DNA from: Glaciecola sp964446865
GTDB taxonomy: Bacteria; Pseudomonadota; Gammaproteobacteria; Enterobacterales; Alteromonadaceae
Direction: 5' to 3'
Length of the DNA stretch: 64,000 nt
Assembly: GCA_964446865.1 (NCBI GenBank)
Contig: CAYURD010000007.1
Coordinates: 16,566 to 80,565 of the forward strand
Both the position numbers and the translations under genes were made by a program. The first letter of the stretch is position 1. Every line of letters starts with the position of its first letter. The notes under the pieces are model-generated. The model worked only from the letters and a program-made list of their open reading frames with translations. It was not told the DNA's origin and did no database searches. This document shows positions 1 to 7,831 of the stretch, piece by piece.

Positions 1-192
1 AAACTCACCATAAGGATCGCTCCCTACCGACGCGACCATAAGCACATTACCACCTAGCTTGCCAATACAAGCCGCAACATTAGCCGGCGCCCCGCCAGAC
101 TTCTTGACGTAGTTAACACCATTTACCAAACCTTGATTAGTATCGGTGCAAACAAAGTCTATTAGCATTTCGCCGATGCATACTACTTTCAT
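1..192 (-). CDS. PfkB-family sugar kinase (fructokinase-like), N-terminal part only
   Basis: The first 64 residues of a ribokinase/PfkB-family carbohydrate kinase are visible; the gene runs off the left edge. The N-terminus reads MKVVCIGEMLIDF, and SGGAPANVAACIGKLGG is the sugar-binding glycine-rich motif typical of bacterial fructokinases and related kinases. The ATG at 192 is preceded by GGAATAAT as a plausible ribosome site. The family phosphorylates a sugar with ATP in the cytoplasm; the exact sugar cannot be told from this fragment. A 2-keto-3-deoxygluconate kinase, which the downstream L-galactose route would need, belongs to the same superfamily, but the GEMLIDF start is more typical of fructokinases. 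Confidence 0.85.
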   Translation of the reverse strand, partial: MKVVCIGEMLIDFVCTDTNQGLVNGVNYVKKSGGAPANVAACIGKLGGNVLMVASVGSDPYGEF

Positions 193-462
193 ATATTATT
201 CCGTGATTGTCGTAAAAAAATTAACGGTTTTTGAATACTAAAACGGTAGGTTACCAAATTATTATTAAAAGGCTTAATACTTTATACACAACGGACGTTG
301 TGCAATTTTCAACGAGCAAGAGGATTCCAAAGTTGCCCAATAAAACAGCATTGAAACAGGAGATGGTTCCCTTGCAATCGAGTGCAATACATCAAGCTCT
401 TAAACAAGCCGGCAGTTACGCCAACAGTTAGCCGTTTATTCACTTTATGATGTAAGTAATCC

Positions 463-672
463 TTCAAACTCTTTCTCAAAACGCCTCTGTAAACGCCCCT
501 GTAAACGCCCCTGTAAANNNNNNNNNNNNNNNNNNNNNNNNNNNNNNNNNNNNNNNNNNNNNNNNNNNNNNNNNNNNNNNNNNNNNNNNNNNNNNNNNNN
601 NNNNNNNNNNNNNNNNNTTCAAACTCTTTCTCAAAACGCCTCTGTAAACGCCCCTGTAAACGCCCCTGTAAA
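463..672. repeat. Identical 55-bp direct repeats (each with three 12-bp tandem units) flanking an assembly gap
   Basis: The 55-bp sequence at 463-517 is repeated exactly at 618-672. Each copy ends in three tandem 12-bp units, ACGCCTCTGTAA then ACGCCCCTGTAA twice. Between them lie the 100 Ns. The likely reading is a minisatellite array that the assembler could not span, so the true length is unknown. The 12-bp unit is a multiple of three but no convincing reading frame crosses it. Confidence 0.85.
518..617. other. Assembly gap (100 Ns)
   Basis: Exactly 100 ambiguous bases, the conventional placeholder for a scaffold gap of unknown size. Both edges carry the same 55-bp sequence, so the gap may hold more repeat copies or may be an artificial duplication. 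Confidence 0.98.
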
Positions 673-704
673 TAATGACTCGCATTATACTCAAGGTTAA
701 CTGA

Positions 705-1172
705 TTACGTTTTTGAAGCTACAGCTTCAAGAAAAATTCTCTTAAATTCAGGAAGTTCAAACGCAGATGTTTTCTTTTCTACAAGCCTCATTTTATCGAG
801 CATGAGGCTTAAGTCTTCCATCAACAGCCCATATTTGTCAGAAGAGGAATTCAATACAGCTTGATAAGTTTTTGAAGAGATACGATGCTCAATTACCGAA
901 TACCCGAAATAAGTTCTGTCCCCATATAAAGGGTTTTTTGCGACATATTTTTGCTTATAACTAGGTCTTCTTGCGCTATAATATTCCAACGTGTCATCGT
1001 TTGTACTTTCATAACTAACAGCAATTAACAAGAATCCAAAATGTTCGACAGCCCACCAATCTTTGTAAGCTAGTGTTTCTGTTGCGGCATCATCCAATAG
1101 AGCTTGTAAATTTTTGAATGCTTCTTTAAACGCAATATCAATGCGAAATGTGAAGCTGGTTTCAGTATTCAT
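705..1172 (-). CDS. Hypothetical protein, 155 aa
   Basis: I do not recognise a family. The protein is soluble-looking, without signal peptide or membrane segment, rich in aromatic residues (a KDWWAVEHFGFLL stretch near residue 38) and with a mixed-charge C-terminal helix-like region. An ATG at 1172 is preceded by GGAAA about ten bases upstream. It lies on the same strand as the next two small genes (1198-1707 and 1755-2027), so the three may be co-transcribed. Such runs of small unrelated soluble proteins can be immunity-type or anti-phage accessory genes, but nothing in the sequence proves that here. Confidence 0.5.
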   Translation of the reverse strand: MNTETSFTFRIDIAFKEAFKNLQALLDDAATETLAYKDWWAVEHFGFLLIAVSYESTNDDTLEYYSARRPSYKQKYVAKNPLYGDRTYFGYSVIEHRISSKTYQAVLNSSSDKYGLLMEDLSLMLDKMRLVEKKTSAFELPEFKRIFLEAVASKT

Positions 1173-1197
1173 CTATAAATTTCCGGCAGATAAGGCC

Positions 1198-1707
1198 TTA
1201 TATGTGTTCTCTTTGATTATATAAATCGTGCAGGTCTGCTTCTGATGGCTCGTTTAAAATCACATTTTCGTTACTTGAATAAGTTAATATAAGACGGCAC
1301 GTACTCGAACCATCATCTATCTTTCTGACTCCGTCAATAACTGCTAGAAAACCGAACAATGCTTCATCTACTGATGATGTTATTATATCGCGCACGAGTT
1401 CTTTAGTAGTTTTATCTAAACTGTTGAACCAATTAGAACGAATCTTTTCTTCTTTATCAATTTTTCTCCCAGGCGGGGTTTCTAAATTAGAAATTGTGCT
1501 TGGTAGCCTATCACCATATCTATAGCCATTTTCTATTTCGCATTCAACAACTGCGGGCTTGACGACTAAATCACCCGTAATATTGTTTTTTATCCCTCTT
1601 TCTTCCAACTCTGTGCTGGAGTCGGTTTATTTCGTAAAAAATTTATCAAAACCCAAGGTGAGAGATATCAAAATAACAAAAAAAGCTACGATCACTTTTT
1701 GTTTCAT
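1198..1707 (-). pseudogene. Hypothetical membrane-anchored protein interrupted by an in-frame TAA
   Basis: An ATG at 1707 opens a 26-residue peptide (MKQKVIVAFFVILISLTLG...) that is a clear signal peptide or membrane anchor. It ends at a TAA (1629-1627). The same frame then continues without interruption for about 140 codons to 1198. The downstream part has no ATG near its beginning; the first possible start is a TTG at 1608 without a convincing ribosome site. The simplest reading is one anchored protein of about 169 residues broken by a nonsense change or sequencing error. The soluble part includes SVDEALFGFLAVIDGV and is of no family I recognise. Alternatively the downstream part is expressed alone from TTG as a 136-aa cytoplasmic protein. 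Confidence 0.5.
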
Positions 1708-1754
1708 TTGCGAAAGTCCAAGTCGTTTTATCAATATTTAATTAGAAAAGACTG

Positions 1755-2027
1755 TCAATTATGAGCTTCTTTAAGTGAAAAAACAAAATTGGGAGTTTCA
1801 AGGGCTTTTGGCACATCCAATAAATCAAAACTAAACCAGTACTCTTTATTTAAAGCGCAGTAATAGCTGAAATAAAAACACTTTTCGTCAGCATCATAAC
1901 CACCACAAAAATGTTCAGATTGAAACATATCGCTAGATTCAATTTCTGCCCATTGTTCTTCGGAATAACCATATTTGAGTATGGTTCTCAATATCTCTTT
2001 TAATTCAGGTTCTATAGTGAGCTCCAT
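1755..2027 (-). CDS. Hypothetical small acidic protein, 90 aa
   Basis: Unknown family. Composition is acidic and aromatic, with no signal peptide; the middle holds GGYDADEKCFYFSYYCALNKEYWFSF, which looks like a small beta-rich fold. The ATG at 2027 is preceded by TTGAGCAGAA. It is the first gene of the small minus-strand group. The size and acidity resemble immunity proteins of polymorphic toxins, but no toxin gene is visible nearby, so this stays a guess. Confidence 0.45.
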   Translation of the reverse strand: MELTIEPELKEILRTILKYGYSEEQWAEIESSDMFQSEHFCGGYDADEKCFYFSYYCALNKEYWFSFDLLDVPKALETPNFVFSLKEAHN

Positions 2028-2460
2028 TTCTGCTCAAGCCTGCGTATTTCTGCAAAACGCTAATTTGAAAAGACTCGCTAGCTCACTAACATGAAAATTG
2101 ATGATTGCGTTTAGTCCAGCATGAAAAATTGGTTTTTGAGAGATGTTACAAACAAGAAAAATGCAGGAAGTTTTCACTAATTTAGCATCCTAAAAACTCT
2201 AATTTTATAAGTTTAAATAAATTCTTAGATTAGCATATTTTGGCAGTAGCTATAAAGTATGGATGGCCCGATTAGAAAATACGATGGCCAGCTTTTCTGA
2301 TGAATTGGCAGCTATGAATACCAAGCGATAAAACGTTTAATAACCCCAAAATTATCAATTTAAGTATAACGCCTATTCGGCTATTGACGTAATTAACTTA
2401 TCTTTACCCATAAACGTTTTTACGGTGTTAAGGTCAAACGTTGTAGCTAACAATCTGACC
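2028..2460. other. AT-rich intergenic stretch
   Basis: No gene, stable hairpin or repeat was recognised here. It separates the small hypothetical genes from the short peptide gene at 2461-2541. A 22-codon frame beginning at 2263 has no convincing ribosome site and is not called. Confidence 0.4.
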
Positions 2461-2541
2461 TTATGCAACCACACAAATAGAACAAACCGCGATTGTATAA
2501 ACAGCGAAAGAAGCGGCTAATATTTTATGTTTGATAGTCAT
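2461..2541 (-). CDS. Candidate 26-aa single-pass membrane peptide
   Basis: A short frame runs from ATG at 2541 to TAA at 2461 and reads MTIKHKILAASF followed by a hydrophobic, cysteine-containing tail (AVYTIAVCSICVVA). It has a good ribosome site, TTTGAGGAAACACACATG. A basic N-terminus followed by about 17 apolar residues is the usual build of small bacterial membrane peptides. No homologue is recognised; the call rests on the start signal and on the composition. Confidence 0.4.
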   Translation of the reverse strand: MTIKHKILAASFAVYTIAVCSICVVA

Positions 2542-2714
2542 GTGTGTTTCCTCAAATAGTGTTATCTAATGTGTTTTGCGTTTTGTTATCACTATGTACT
2601 TCAGTGATTTATACTTGTTCTTTGCTAAGATTATGCCAACATTTATACCATTGTTTTTATTGAATATTTTTAAGCTATTAAAAATTACTCGAATTGAAGG
2701 CATAAAAAAAGTGT

Positions 2715-3092
2715 TCATTTAGAACACTTTTTAGTCTTTTTCACACTGTTGGCGTTTTTCGCCACAATGCGCTGACTTCGATGAAATGCAGTCAAATAAT
2801 CCGGTATATATTTATCTAGGCATTTTGCGCTTCTGAGTGATGTTCGTTTTGATGCACTGTTAAAACTAATATTCCCATTTGCGTCATCACCTTGTTCTAA
2901 AAAATAAAAATAGTCTTGCGCGACACTGTCTAGTGAGATCACTTGCCATATGTCATTTAGCAAAGTAATTATTGATTGGTCATTTCCGAGTACAAAGGTG
3001 TCATTAGTCGCTGCGCCATAAAGAAATAAGCTAATTTCTGCTAACAATCGTTTACATATTAAATATGAAAATATATATTCATATTTAATCAA
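2715..3092 (-). CDS. Hypothetical protein, 125 aa (doubtful start)
   Basis: An open frame of unknown family, without recognised motifs and with a lysine-rich C-terminus. The only ATG (3092) lies 18 bp from the divergent DUF1080 gene, and codons 2-12 fall in a perfect palindrome (3058-3089) that looks like an operator. A true gene here may therefore start further in from a non-ATG codon, or the frame may be chance. The later part (CLDKYIPDYLTAFHR) looks protein-like. Confidence 0.3.
   Translation of the reverse strand: MIKYEYIFSYLICKRLLAEISLFLYGAATNDTFVLGNDQSIITLLNDIWQVISLDSVAQDYFYFLEQGDDANGNISFNSASKRTSLRSAKCLDKYIPDYLTAFHRSQRIVAKNANSVKKTKKCSK
3058..3089. promoter_or_regulatory. Palindromic operator candidate, ATATGAA-N8-TTCATAT type
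   Basis: A perfect inverted repeat with 12-bp arms (ATTAAATATGAA and TTCATATTTAAT) around eight central bases, 21 bp before the DUF1080 start codon. The core TGAA-N8-TTCA recurs at 30188, 37731 and 47592. This suggests binding by one dimeric regulator, perhaps the IclR protein at 62471. Confidence 0.5.
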
Positions 3093-3110
3093 TAATAAAA
3101 GTAGCGAAAA

Positions 3111-3998
3111 ATGAAATCAAAAGCACTCATATTACTAGTTACCTGCGCCGCATTCTTAAACGCATGCAACTCAACTCAACCAAACGACCAAGCAAACAAT
3201 GAGTTTACACTCACCCAAAACTGGCAACCGTTGCTCGACAAAGACTTAAGCCTTTGGCATTCGTGGATGGGCGTGCCACACACTAGCATTAAACAGCTCC
3301 CAGAGGGCACATATACCGCCAACAACTTGCAAGTAAATGGCAGCCCTCAAGATGCCATGGGCAAAAATGCTGATATCAAAAATGTGTATTCGGTCATCAC
3401 CGAAAATGGTGAAACGGTGTTAAAAGTTACCGGCGAAATTTATGGCGGCTTAACATCTAACTTTTCAGTGGCCGATTATCACTTGAGTTTGCAAGTTAAA
3501 TGGGGCGATAAAAAATGGGCACCGCGCCTCGATAAGAAAAAAGACAGTGGATTGCTTTTTCATTGCAGTGGCCCTCATGGCGCATTTTGGCGAGTGTGGA
3601 AAGCGTGCCAAGAGCTACAAATACAAGAGAAGGACTTTGGTGATTACATTCCTTTAGCAGGGCCTAAAGGCGACATTCGTGTTAATCCAGATAAAAACGC
3701 ACCTACCTATTATCCATTTGGCACACAGCTTAAAACCATTACTGGCTACAGCCATGCCTACAAAGAGCCCGATTATGCAAATGGTGAGTGGAATACTATC
3801 GACTTATATGCGTTTGGTGACAAAGCCTTGTTTGTGGTAAATGGCGTGCAAGTTATGCTTGTCGAAAACTCAAGAGACAAAAATAATGCCCCCTTAACGT
3901 CGGGTGAATTGCAATTGCAATCTGAAGGGGCCGAAGTGTATTTTAAAAACGTGAAAATAAGAGCGATTAGTCAACTTCCGACTATCGATAAAGGCTAA
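3111..3998 (+). CDS. DUF1080 (3-keto-disaccharide hydrolase domain) lipoprotein
   Basis: A 295-residue secreted lipoprotein: the signal ends in LNAC with the lipidated cysteine at residue 19. The rest is one DUF1080 domain, a jelly-roll lectin-like fold; recognisable parts are KKDSGLLFHCSGPHG and WKACQELQIQEKDFGDY around residues 145-178. Some members of this family cleave 3-keto-glycosides, and many sit in loci for plant or algal glycans. A TGAA-N8-TTCA palindrome lies just upstream, as for other polysaccharide-locus operons in this window, which hints at shared control. A hairpin terminator follows at 4039. The family call is firm; the substrate is unknown. Confidence 0.85.
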   Translation: MKSKALILLVTCAAFLNACNSTQPNDQANNEFTLTQNWQPLLDKDLSLWHSWMGVPHTSIKQLPEGTYTANNLQVNGSPQDAMGKNADIKNVYSVITENGETVLKVTGEIYGGLTSNFSVADYHLSLQVKWGDKKWAPRLDKKKDSGLLFHCSGPHGAFWRVWKACQELQIQEKDFGDYIPLAGPKGDIRVNPDKNAPTYYPFGTQLKTITGYSHAYKEPDYANGEWNTIDLYAFGDKALFVVNGVQVMLVENSRDKNNAPLTSGELQLQSEGAEVYFKNVKIRAISQLPTIDKG

Positions 3999-4038
3999 CC
4001 GCGCTTAATAAGTTTGTTAAAAAACTACAGTTAATGTT

Positions 4039-4061
4039 CGCAGCTTTGAGTAAAAGCTGCG
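4039..4061. terminator. Bidirectional hairpin between DUF1080 gene and htpX
   Basis: CGCAGCTTT pairs with AAAGCTGCG (nine pairs) around a short loop, in the 78-bp gap between two convergent genes. The flanking T-runs are weak on both sides. Confidence 0.6.
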
Positions 4062-4076
4062 ATTTACATTTAGCGT

Positions 4077-4943
4077 TTAACGCAAGGCATTAATCCTATC
4101 TTCAAGCGGTGGGTGGCTTGCAAAAAACTTACTCACTTTACCCGCACTAATGGCAAACGCTGCCATTTGTTCTGGCATGTCGGGTTCGCCTTGGCTTTTT
4201 TGTAAACGTTCAAGTGCAGCGCGCATATTATCTTTACCCACCAGCGCAGCGCCGCCTGCATCGGCTTTAAATTCGCGATAGCGTGAAAACCACATAGTGA
4301 TCATCGTGGCTAAAATGCCCAATACGATTTGTGCCACAATAGACACAATAAAATAAGCAGGCCCGTGGCCTCGCTCTACTTTAAATACCACTCGGTCTAC
4401 AACGTGCCCTATTACGCGTGATATAAACACCACAAAGGTATTTACAACGCCTTGCAATAAGGTCATTGTGACCATATCGCCATTAGCTACGTGGGCTATT
4501 TCGTGGGCAAGGACGGCTTCAACTTCATTGTCTTTCATGTTTTCGAGCAAACCCGTGCTAACCGCAACTAGCGAATTGTTTTTATTCCAGCCAGTGGCAA
4601 AAGCATTAGGAGAGTGGCTGTGAAATAGTCCAACTTCAGGCATGCCAATGTTCGCTTTTTTGGCTAGCTTCTCAACTGACGAATAAAGCCATTGCTCAGT
4701 TTGGTTAGCAGGTTGCTTAATCACATGCACTTTCATTGTGCGCTTTGCCATCCACTTTGAAATAAGCAAAGAAATAAACGAGCCACCAAAGCCGATAATG
4801 ATCGACATTACCAATAGCGCCTGCAGGTTTAGGTCAACGCCATTTTCAGCCAATACGCCTTCCAGTCCAAAAATACTAAATATCACGCTGATTAGCGCAA
4901 TAATTGCGATATTGGTGCCCAAAAATAACACTATTCGTAACAT
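4077..4943 (-). CDS. htpX: Protease HtpX (membrane zinc metalloprotease, M48)
   Basis: A 288-residue inner-membrane protease that degrades misfolded membrane proteins, working alongside FtsH. The zinc motif HEIAH is at residues 147-151, followed by NGDM, and the third ligand is probably Glu224 in REFKADAGG. Two N-terminal membrane segments (residues 4-30 and 42-62) precede the catalytic domain, and further hydrophobic segments lie at about 160-180 and 196-220. Length and layout match E. coli HtpX. It is a single gene with its own promoter in the long upstream gap, and is unrelated to the neighbouring nitrate genes. Confidence 0.95.
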   Translation of the reverse strand: MLRIVLFLGTNIAIIALISVIFSIFGLEGVLAENGVDLNLQALLVMSIIIGFGGSFISLLISKWMAKRTMKVHVIKQPANQTEQWLYSSVEKLAKKANIGMPEVGLFHSHSPNAFATGWNKNNSLVAVSTGLLENMKDNEVEAVLAHEIAHVANGDMVTMTLLQGVVNTFVVFISRVIGHVVDRVVFKVERGHGPAYFIVSIVAQIVLGILATMITMWFSRYREFKADAGGAALVGKDNMRAALERLQKSQGEPDMPEQMAAFAISAGKVSKFFASHPPLEDRINALR

Positions 4944-5143
4944 GAGTTTTTCCTGAATAATTAAAAGTCTGCTTATGTGAGCTCAGTGCCATATACGAAA
5001 CAAGGTCAAGAGCTTAGCTTAGGTACATCATAGTACAAAAAAGGCTTAGTAAAACTAAAACACTGCTTTGTTTGCCCTATATTCTTGCAATAATTTTCTT
5101 TTCAAGGCACTTATCGCTTTTTTTTTCAGTAAACATTTTACAA

Positions 5144-5182
5144 TGCACAAATAGTCAGCACAAACTGCACTTTTAAAGTGAA
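5144..5182 (+). promoter_or_regulatory. Tandem NtrC-type enhancer boxes upstream of nitrate operon
   Basis: TGCACTTTTAAAGTGAA (5166-5182) fits the NtrC consensus TGCACC-N5-GGTGCA in both half sites. A weaker copy, TGCACAAATAGTCAGCA (5144-5160), lies 22 bp before it, about two helical turns. The pair sits some 65-100 bp upstream of the sigma-54 element, a normal enhancer distance. Confidence 0.6.
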
Positions 5183-5244
5183 TGGGCTAGCACTCACCAC
5201 TCACCTTAAATCCTATCTATATGTTTTTATTTAATATTTTAAAT

Positions 5245-5261
5245 CTGGCACAAGAAATGTA
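5245..5261 (+). promoter_or_regulatory. Sigma-54 (-24/-12) promoter of the nitrate assimilation operon
   Basis: CTGGCACAAGAAATGTA matches the sigma-54 consensus YTGGCACGRNNNTTGCW at most positions, with GG at 5247-5248 and the -12 G at 5259. Transcription would begin near 5271, leaving a leader of about 115 bases before nrtA. Together with the NtrC boxes this predicts activation under nitrogen limitation. Confidence 0.65.
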
Positions 5262-5318
5262 TCAGCAAAAGTGAAGTAATTATTAATTAATCACCACCAC
5301 ATTCATCATTATGGCATC

Positions 5319-5372
5319 GAAGCCCGTTTGCACTCGGTAACATCCGTTACCCACATGCATCGGGCTTTTTTA
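5319..5372 (+). promoter_or_regulatory. Leader attenuator: terminator hairpin directly before nrtA
   Basis: AGCCCG (5321-5326) pairs with CGGGCT (5361-5366), followed by a T-run to 5371, giving an intrinsic terminator whose last T is 15 bases before the nrtA ATG. Inside it a smaller hairpin, GGTAAC-atcc-GTTACC, is nested. A terminator here would silence the operon unless overridden. This is the arrangement expected for nitrate/nitrite-responsive antitermination by NasR- or NasT-type ANTAR proteins, known for nas operons. No ANTAR gene lies in the window, and the typical hexaloops are not clearly matched. Confidence 0.6.
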
Positions 5373-5386
5373 TTGGGAGAAACACA

Positions 5387-6772
5387 ATGCTGCTATTTAA
5401 AAAACTTGGCGCGAGCGTCATCTTATCATCACTGGTTTGTGCGCTTAGCTTTACCATTAGTGCATCTGCACAGTCAGAAGAGCTTGGGTATCCAGAAAAA
5501 GAAGAGCTTACGTTTGGCTTTATTAAACTTACCGACATGGCACCCATCGCCATTGCATACGAAAATGGCTATTTTGAAGATGAAGGCCTTTACGTCACCA
5601 TCGAAGCCCAAGCCAACTGGAAAGTGCTACTAGATGGCGTTGTAGACGGAAGATTAGACGGTGCTCACATGCTAGCAGGTCAACCTATTGCAGCGACCAT
5701 TGGTTACGGGACTAAAGCAAATATCATTACGCCATTTTCGATGGACCTAAACGGTAACGGTATTACGGTATCAAATAGCGTTTGGGCAGAAATGAAAAAG
5801 AACATTCCTAAACAAGCCGACGGCAAACCCGTGCACCCCGTTAAAGCAGATGCACTAAAACCGATTGTGGATGCTACTCGTGATGCGGGCAAGCCATTTA
5901 ACATGGGCATGGTATTTCCGGTATCGACACACAACTATGAATTACGCTATTGGCTAGCAGCTGGCGGATTACACCCAGGATATTATGCACCACATAAGGG
6001 TGACACCTCGGGTCAGCTAAATGCCGATGTGATGCTTTCAGTAACGCCACCACCACAAATGCCCGCCACTTTAGAAGCCGGCACTATTAGCGGTTATTGC
6101 GTTGGCGAACCTTGGAATCAGCAGGCTGTTTTTAAAGGTATTGGTGTACCTGTTGTAACCGATTATGAGATTTGGAAAAACAACCCAGAAAAAGTATTTG
6201 GCATTACCGAAGAGTTTGCAGAAAAATATCCTAACACCACCGTTCGTGTTGTAAGAGCCTTAATTAGAGCCGCAAAATGGCTAGACGAAAACGACAATGC
6301 TAATCGCCCTGCCGCAGTCAAAATATTAGCGCAATCTAACTATGTGGGCGCCGACTATGAAGTGATTGCCAACAGTATGACCGGCACCTTTGAGTACGAA
6401 AAAGGTGACAAGCGTGAAGTCCCTGATTTTAACGTATTTTTTAGATATAACGCGACTTATCCTTACTATTCAGATGCTATTTGGTATTTAACGCAAATGC
6501 GCCGCTGGGGCCAAATAAGCGAAGATAAGCCCGACAGCTGGTATAAAGAAACCGCTGCAAAAGTATATCGCCCCGACATATATCAAATAGCCGCTCAATC
6601 ATTAATAGACGAAAAAGTGTTAACAAGCGCAGAGTTTCCTGACTTTGATTCTGAGACAGGCTTTAGAGCGCCACAAACACACTTTATAGATAACTTAGTT
6701 TACGACGGCAACCAACCTAATGCGTATATCGATAGTTTTGACATTGGTTTAAAGCAAGGTGAGAAGTTATGA
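5387..6772 (+). CDS. nrtA: Nitrate ABC transporter, substrate-binding protein (NrtA/NasF type)
   Basis: A 461-residue periplasmic solute-binding protein of the NrtA/CmpA family that captures nitrate (or nitrite) for import. The signal peptide spans about residues 1-28 and ends in ASAQS. The mature part opens with the family pattern LTFGFIKLTDMAPIAIAYENGYF, then DGVVDGRLDGAHMLAGQPIA. It is the first gene of the operon behind the sigma-54 promoter and attenuator, with GGGAGA as ribosome site. Its stop overlaps the permease start by four bases (ATGA), so the two are translationally coupled. Bicarbonate-binding CmpA is a close relative, but the nitrate reductase context decides. Confidence 0.93.
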   Translation: MLLFKKLGASVILSSLVCALSFTISASAQSEELGYPEKEELTFGFIKLTDMAPIAIAYENGYFEDEGLYVTIEAQANWKVLLDGVVDGRLDGAHMLAGQPIAATIGYGTKANIITPFSMDLNGNGITVSNSVWAEMKKNIPKQADGKPVHPVKADALKPIVDATRDAGKPFNMGMVFPVSTHNYELRYWLAAGGLHPGYYAPHKGDTSGQLNADVMLSVTPPPQMPATLEAGTISGYCVGEPWNQQAVFKGIGVPVVTDYEIWKNNPEKVFGITEEFAEKYPNTTVRVVRALIRAAKWLDENDNANRPAAVKILAQSNYVGADYEVIANSMTGTFEYEKGDKREVPDFNVFFRYNATYPYYSDAIWYLTQMRRWGQISEDKPDSWYKETAAKVYRPDIYQIAAQSLIDEKVLTSAEFPDFDSETGFRAPQTHFIDNLVYDGNQPNAYIDSFDIGLKQGEKL

Positions 6773-7761
6773 GCACTCTTATCGCGCGCTTTGCTGGAAA
6801 ATTCAGCCAGCCGCAGCAGAGTTTGGCGGGACAGCTGTTAAACAAGGCCCGTCAAATAGCCTTGCCAATATTGGGTATTGCGGTATTTCTGCTACTGTGG
6901 GGACTTGCCGCAAGTCAAGTCGACACCTCATTAGGTAAGTTTCCGGGGCCATCGTCGGTGATGACGCAAGTAGGCAACTTATATAACGAACACGTAGCAG
7001 AGCGTGAAAAAGCCGATAAGTTTTACGAACGTCAAGAAAAGCGAAATGCTGAACGTTTAGCTAAAGATCCTGATTACAACGCAAAAATCAGAAAATATAC
7101 CGGTAAAGAAACGTTTTTAGACCAAATTGTTACCAGCTTAGTAACAGTGATGAGCGGCTTTGTTTTAGCCGCCGCCATCGCCATTCCACTTGGTATTGCA
7201 GTGGGTTTAAGCTCATCACTTAATACCGCAATCAATCCAATTATTCAGATTTTTAAGCCAGTATCACCATTAGCATGGCTGCCATTAGTCACCATGCTAG
7301 TAAGCGCGACTTATGTGTCTGACGACCCGTTTTTTGCTAAGTCGTTTATCAACTCGGTGATTACCGTCATGCTTTGTTGTATATGGCCAATGATCATCAA
7401 TACCTCTATAGGTGTAGCGAGTGTTGAAAAAGACTGGGTTAACGTGGGTAAAGTCTTGCAGTTGTCGGCAATTAAAAACGTGCAAAAAATTGTCTTACCT
7501 GCCTCTATACCCGCTATTTTTACTGGCATGCGTATGTCACTTGGTATTGCTTGGATGGTATTAATTGCCGCAGAAATGCTTGCGCAAAACCCAGGCTTGG
7601 GCAAATTTATTTGGGATGAGTTTCAAAACGGTAGTTCGTCGAGCTTAAGTCGGATAATGACGGCGGTATTGGTGATAGGCGTGATTGGCTTTTTACTCGA
7701 CCGTTCAATGCTCATGATCCAGCGCTGGGTATCTTGGGATAAGTCTCAAGCCGCAAGATAG
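6769..7761 (+). CDS. nrtB: Nitrate ABC transporter permease (NrtB/NasE type)
   Basis: A 330-residue inner-membrane permease of the binding-protein-dependent (BPD_transp_1) class. A first membrane segment at about 31-50 is followed by a long charged stretch (about 75-115, rich in E, K, R), as in proteobacterial NrtB. The membrane core then begins near 122, with the coupling-helix region around KVLQLSAIKNVQKIVLPASI (about 225-245), which contacts the ATPase. It overlaps nrtA by four bases. The ATPase gene follows after 70 bp. Confidence 0.93.
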   Translation: MSTLIARFAGKFSQPQQSLAGQLLNKARQIALPILGIAVFLLLWGLAASQVDTSLGKFPGPSSVMTQVGNLYNEHVAEREKADKFYERQEKRNAERLAKDPDYNAKIRKYTGKETFLDQIVTSLVTVMSGFVLAAAIAIPLGIAVGLSSSLNTAINPIIQIFKPVSPLAWLPLVTMLVSATYVSDDPFFAKSFINSVITVMLCCIWPMIINTSIGVASVEKDWVNVGKVLQLSAIKNVQKIVLPASIPAIFTGMRMSLGIAWMVLIAAEMLAQNPGLGKFIWDEFQNGSSSSLSRIMTAVLVIGVIGFLLDRSMLMIQRWVSWDKSQAAR

Positions 7762-7831
7762 CTTAATGACAAGACAGCTCAATAAATAGCATAGATGTAA
7801 GAATTTACAATAAGTTTACGAGAAAATACTC

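Noticed and set aside
231..431. A 66-codon frame on the plus strand beginning with TTG
   Set aside because: No ribosome site, no recognisable motif, and it lies in the control region of the PfkB kinase gene; likely chance.
463..672. Repeats near the gap as a CRISPR array
   Set aside because: The units are 12 bp in direct tandem without unique spacers and without cas genes; this is a minisatellite.
2263..2331. A 22-codon frame starting MARLENTM
   Set aside because: No clear ribosome site and no hydrophobic or conserved character.
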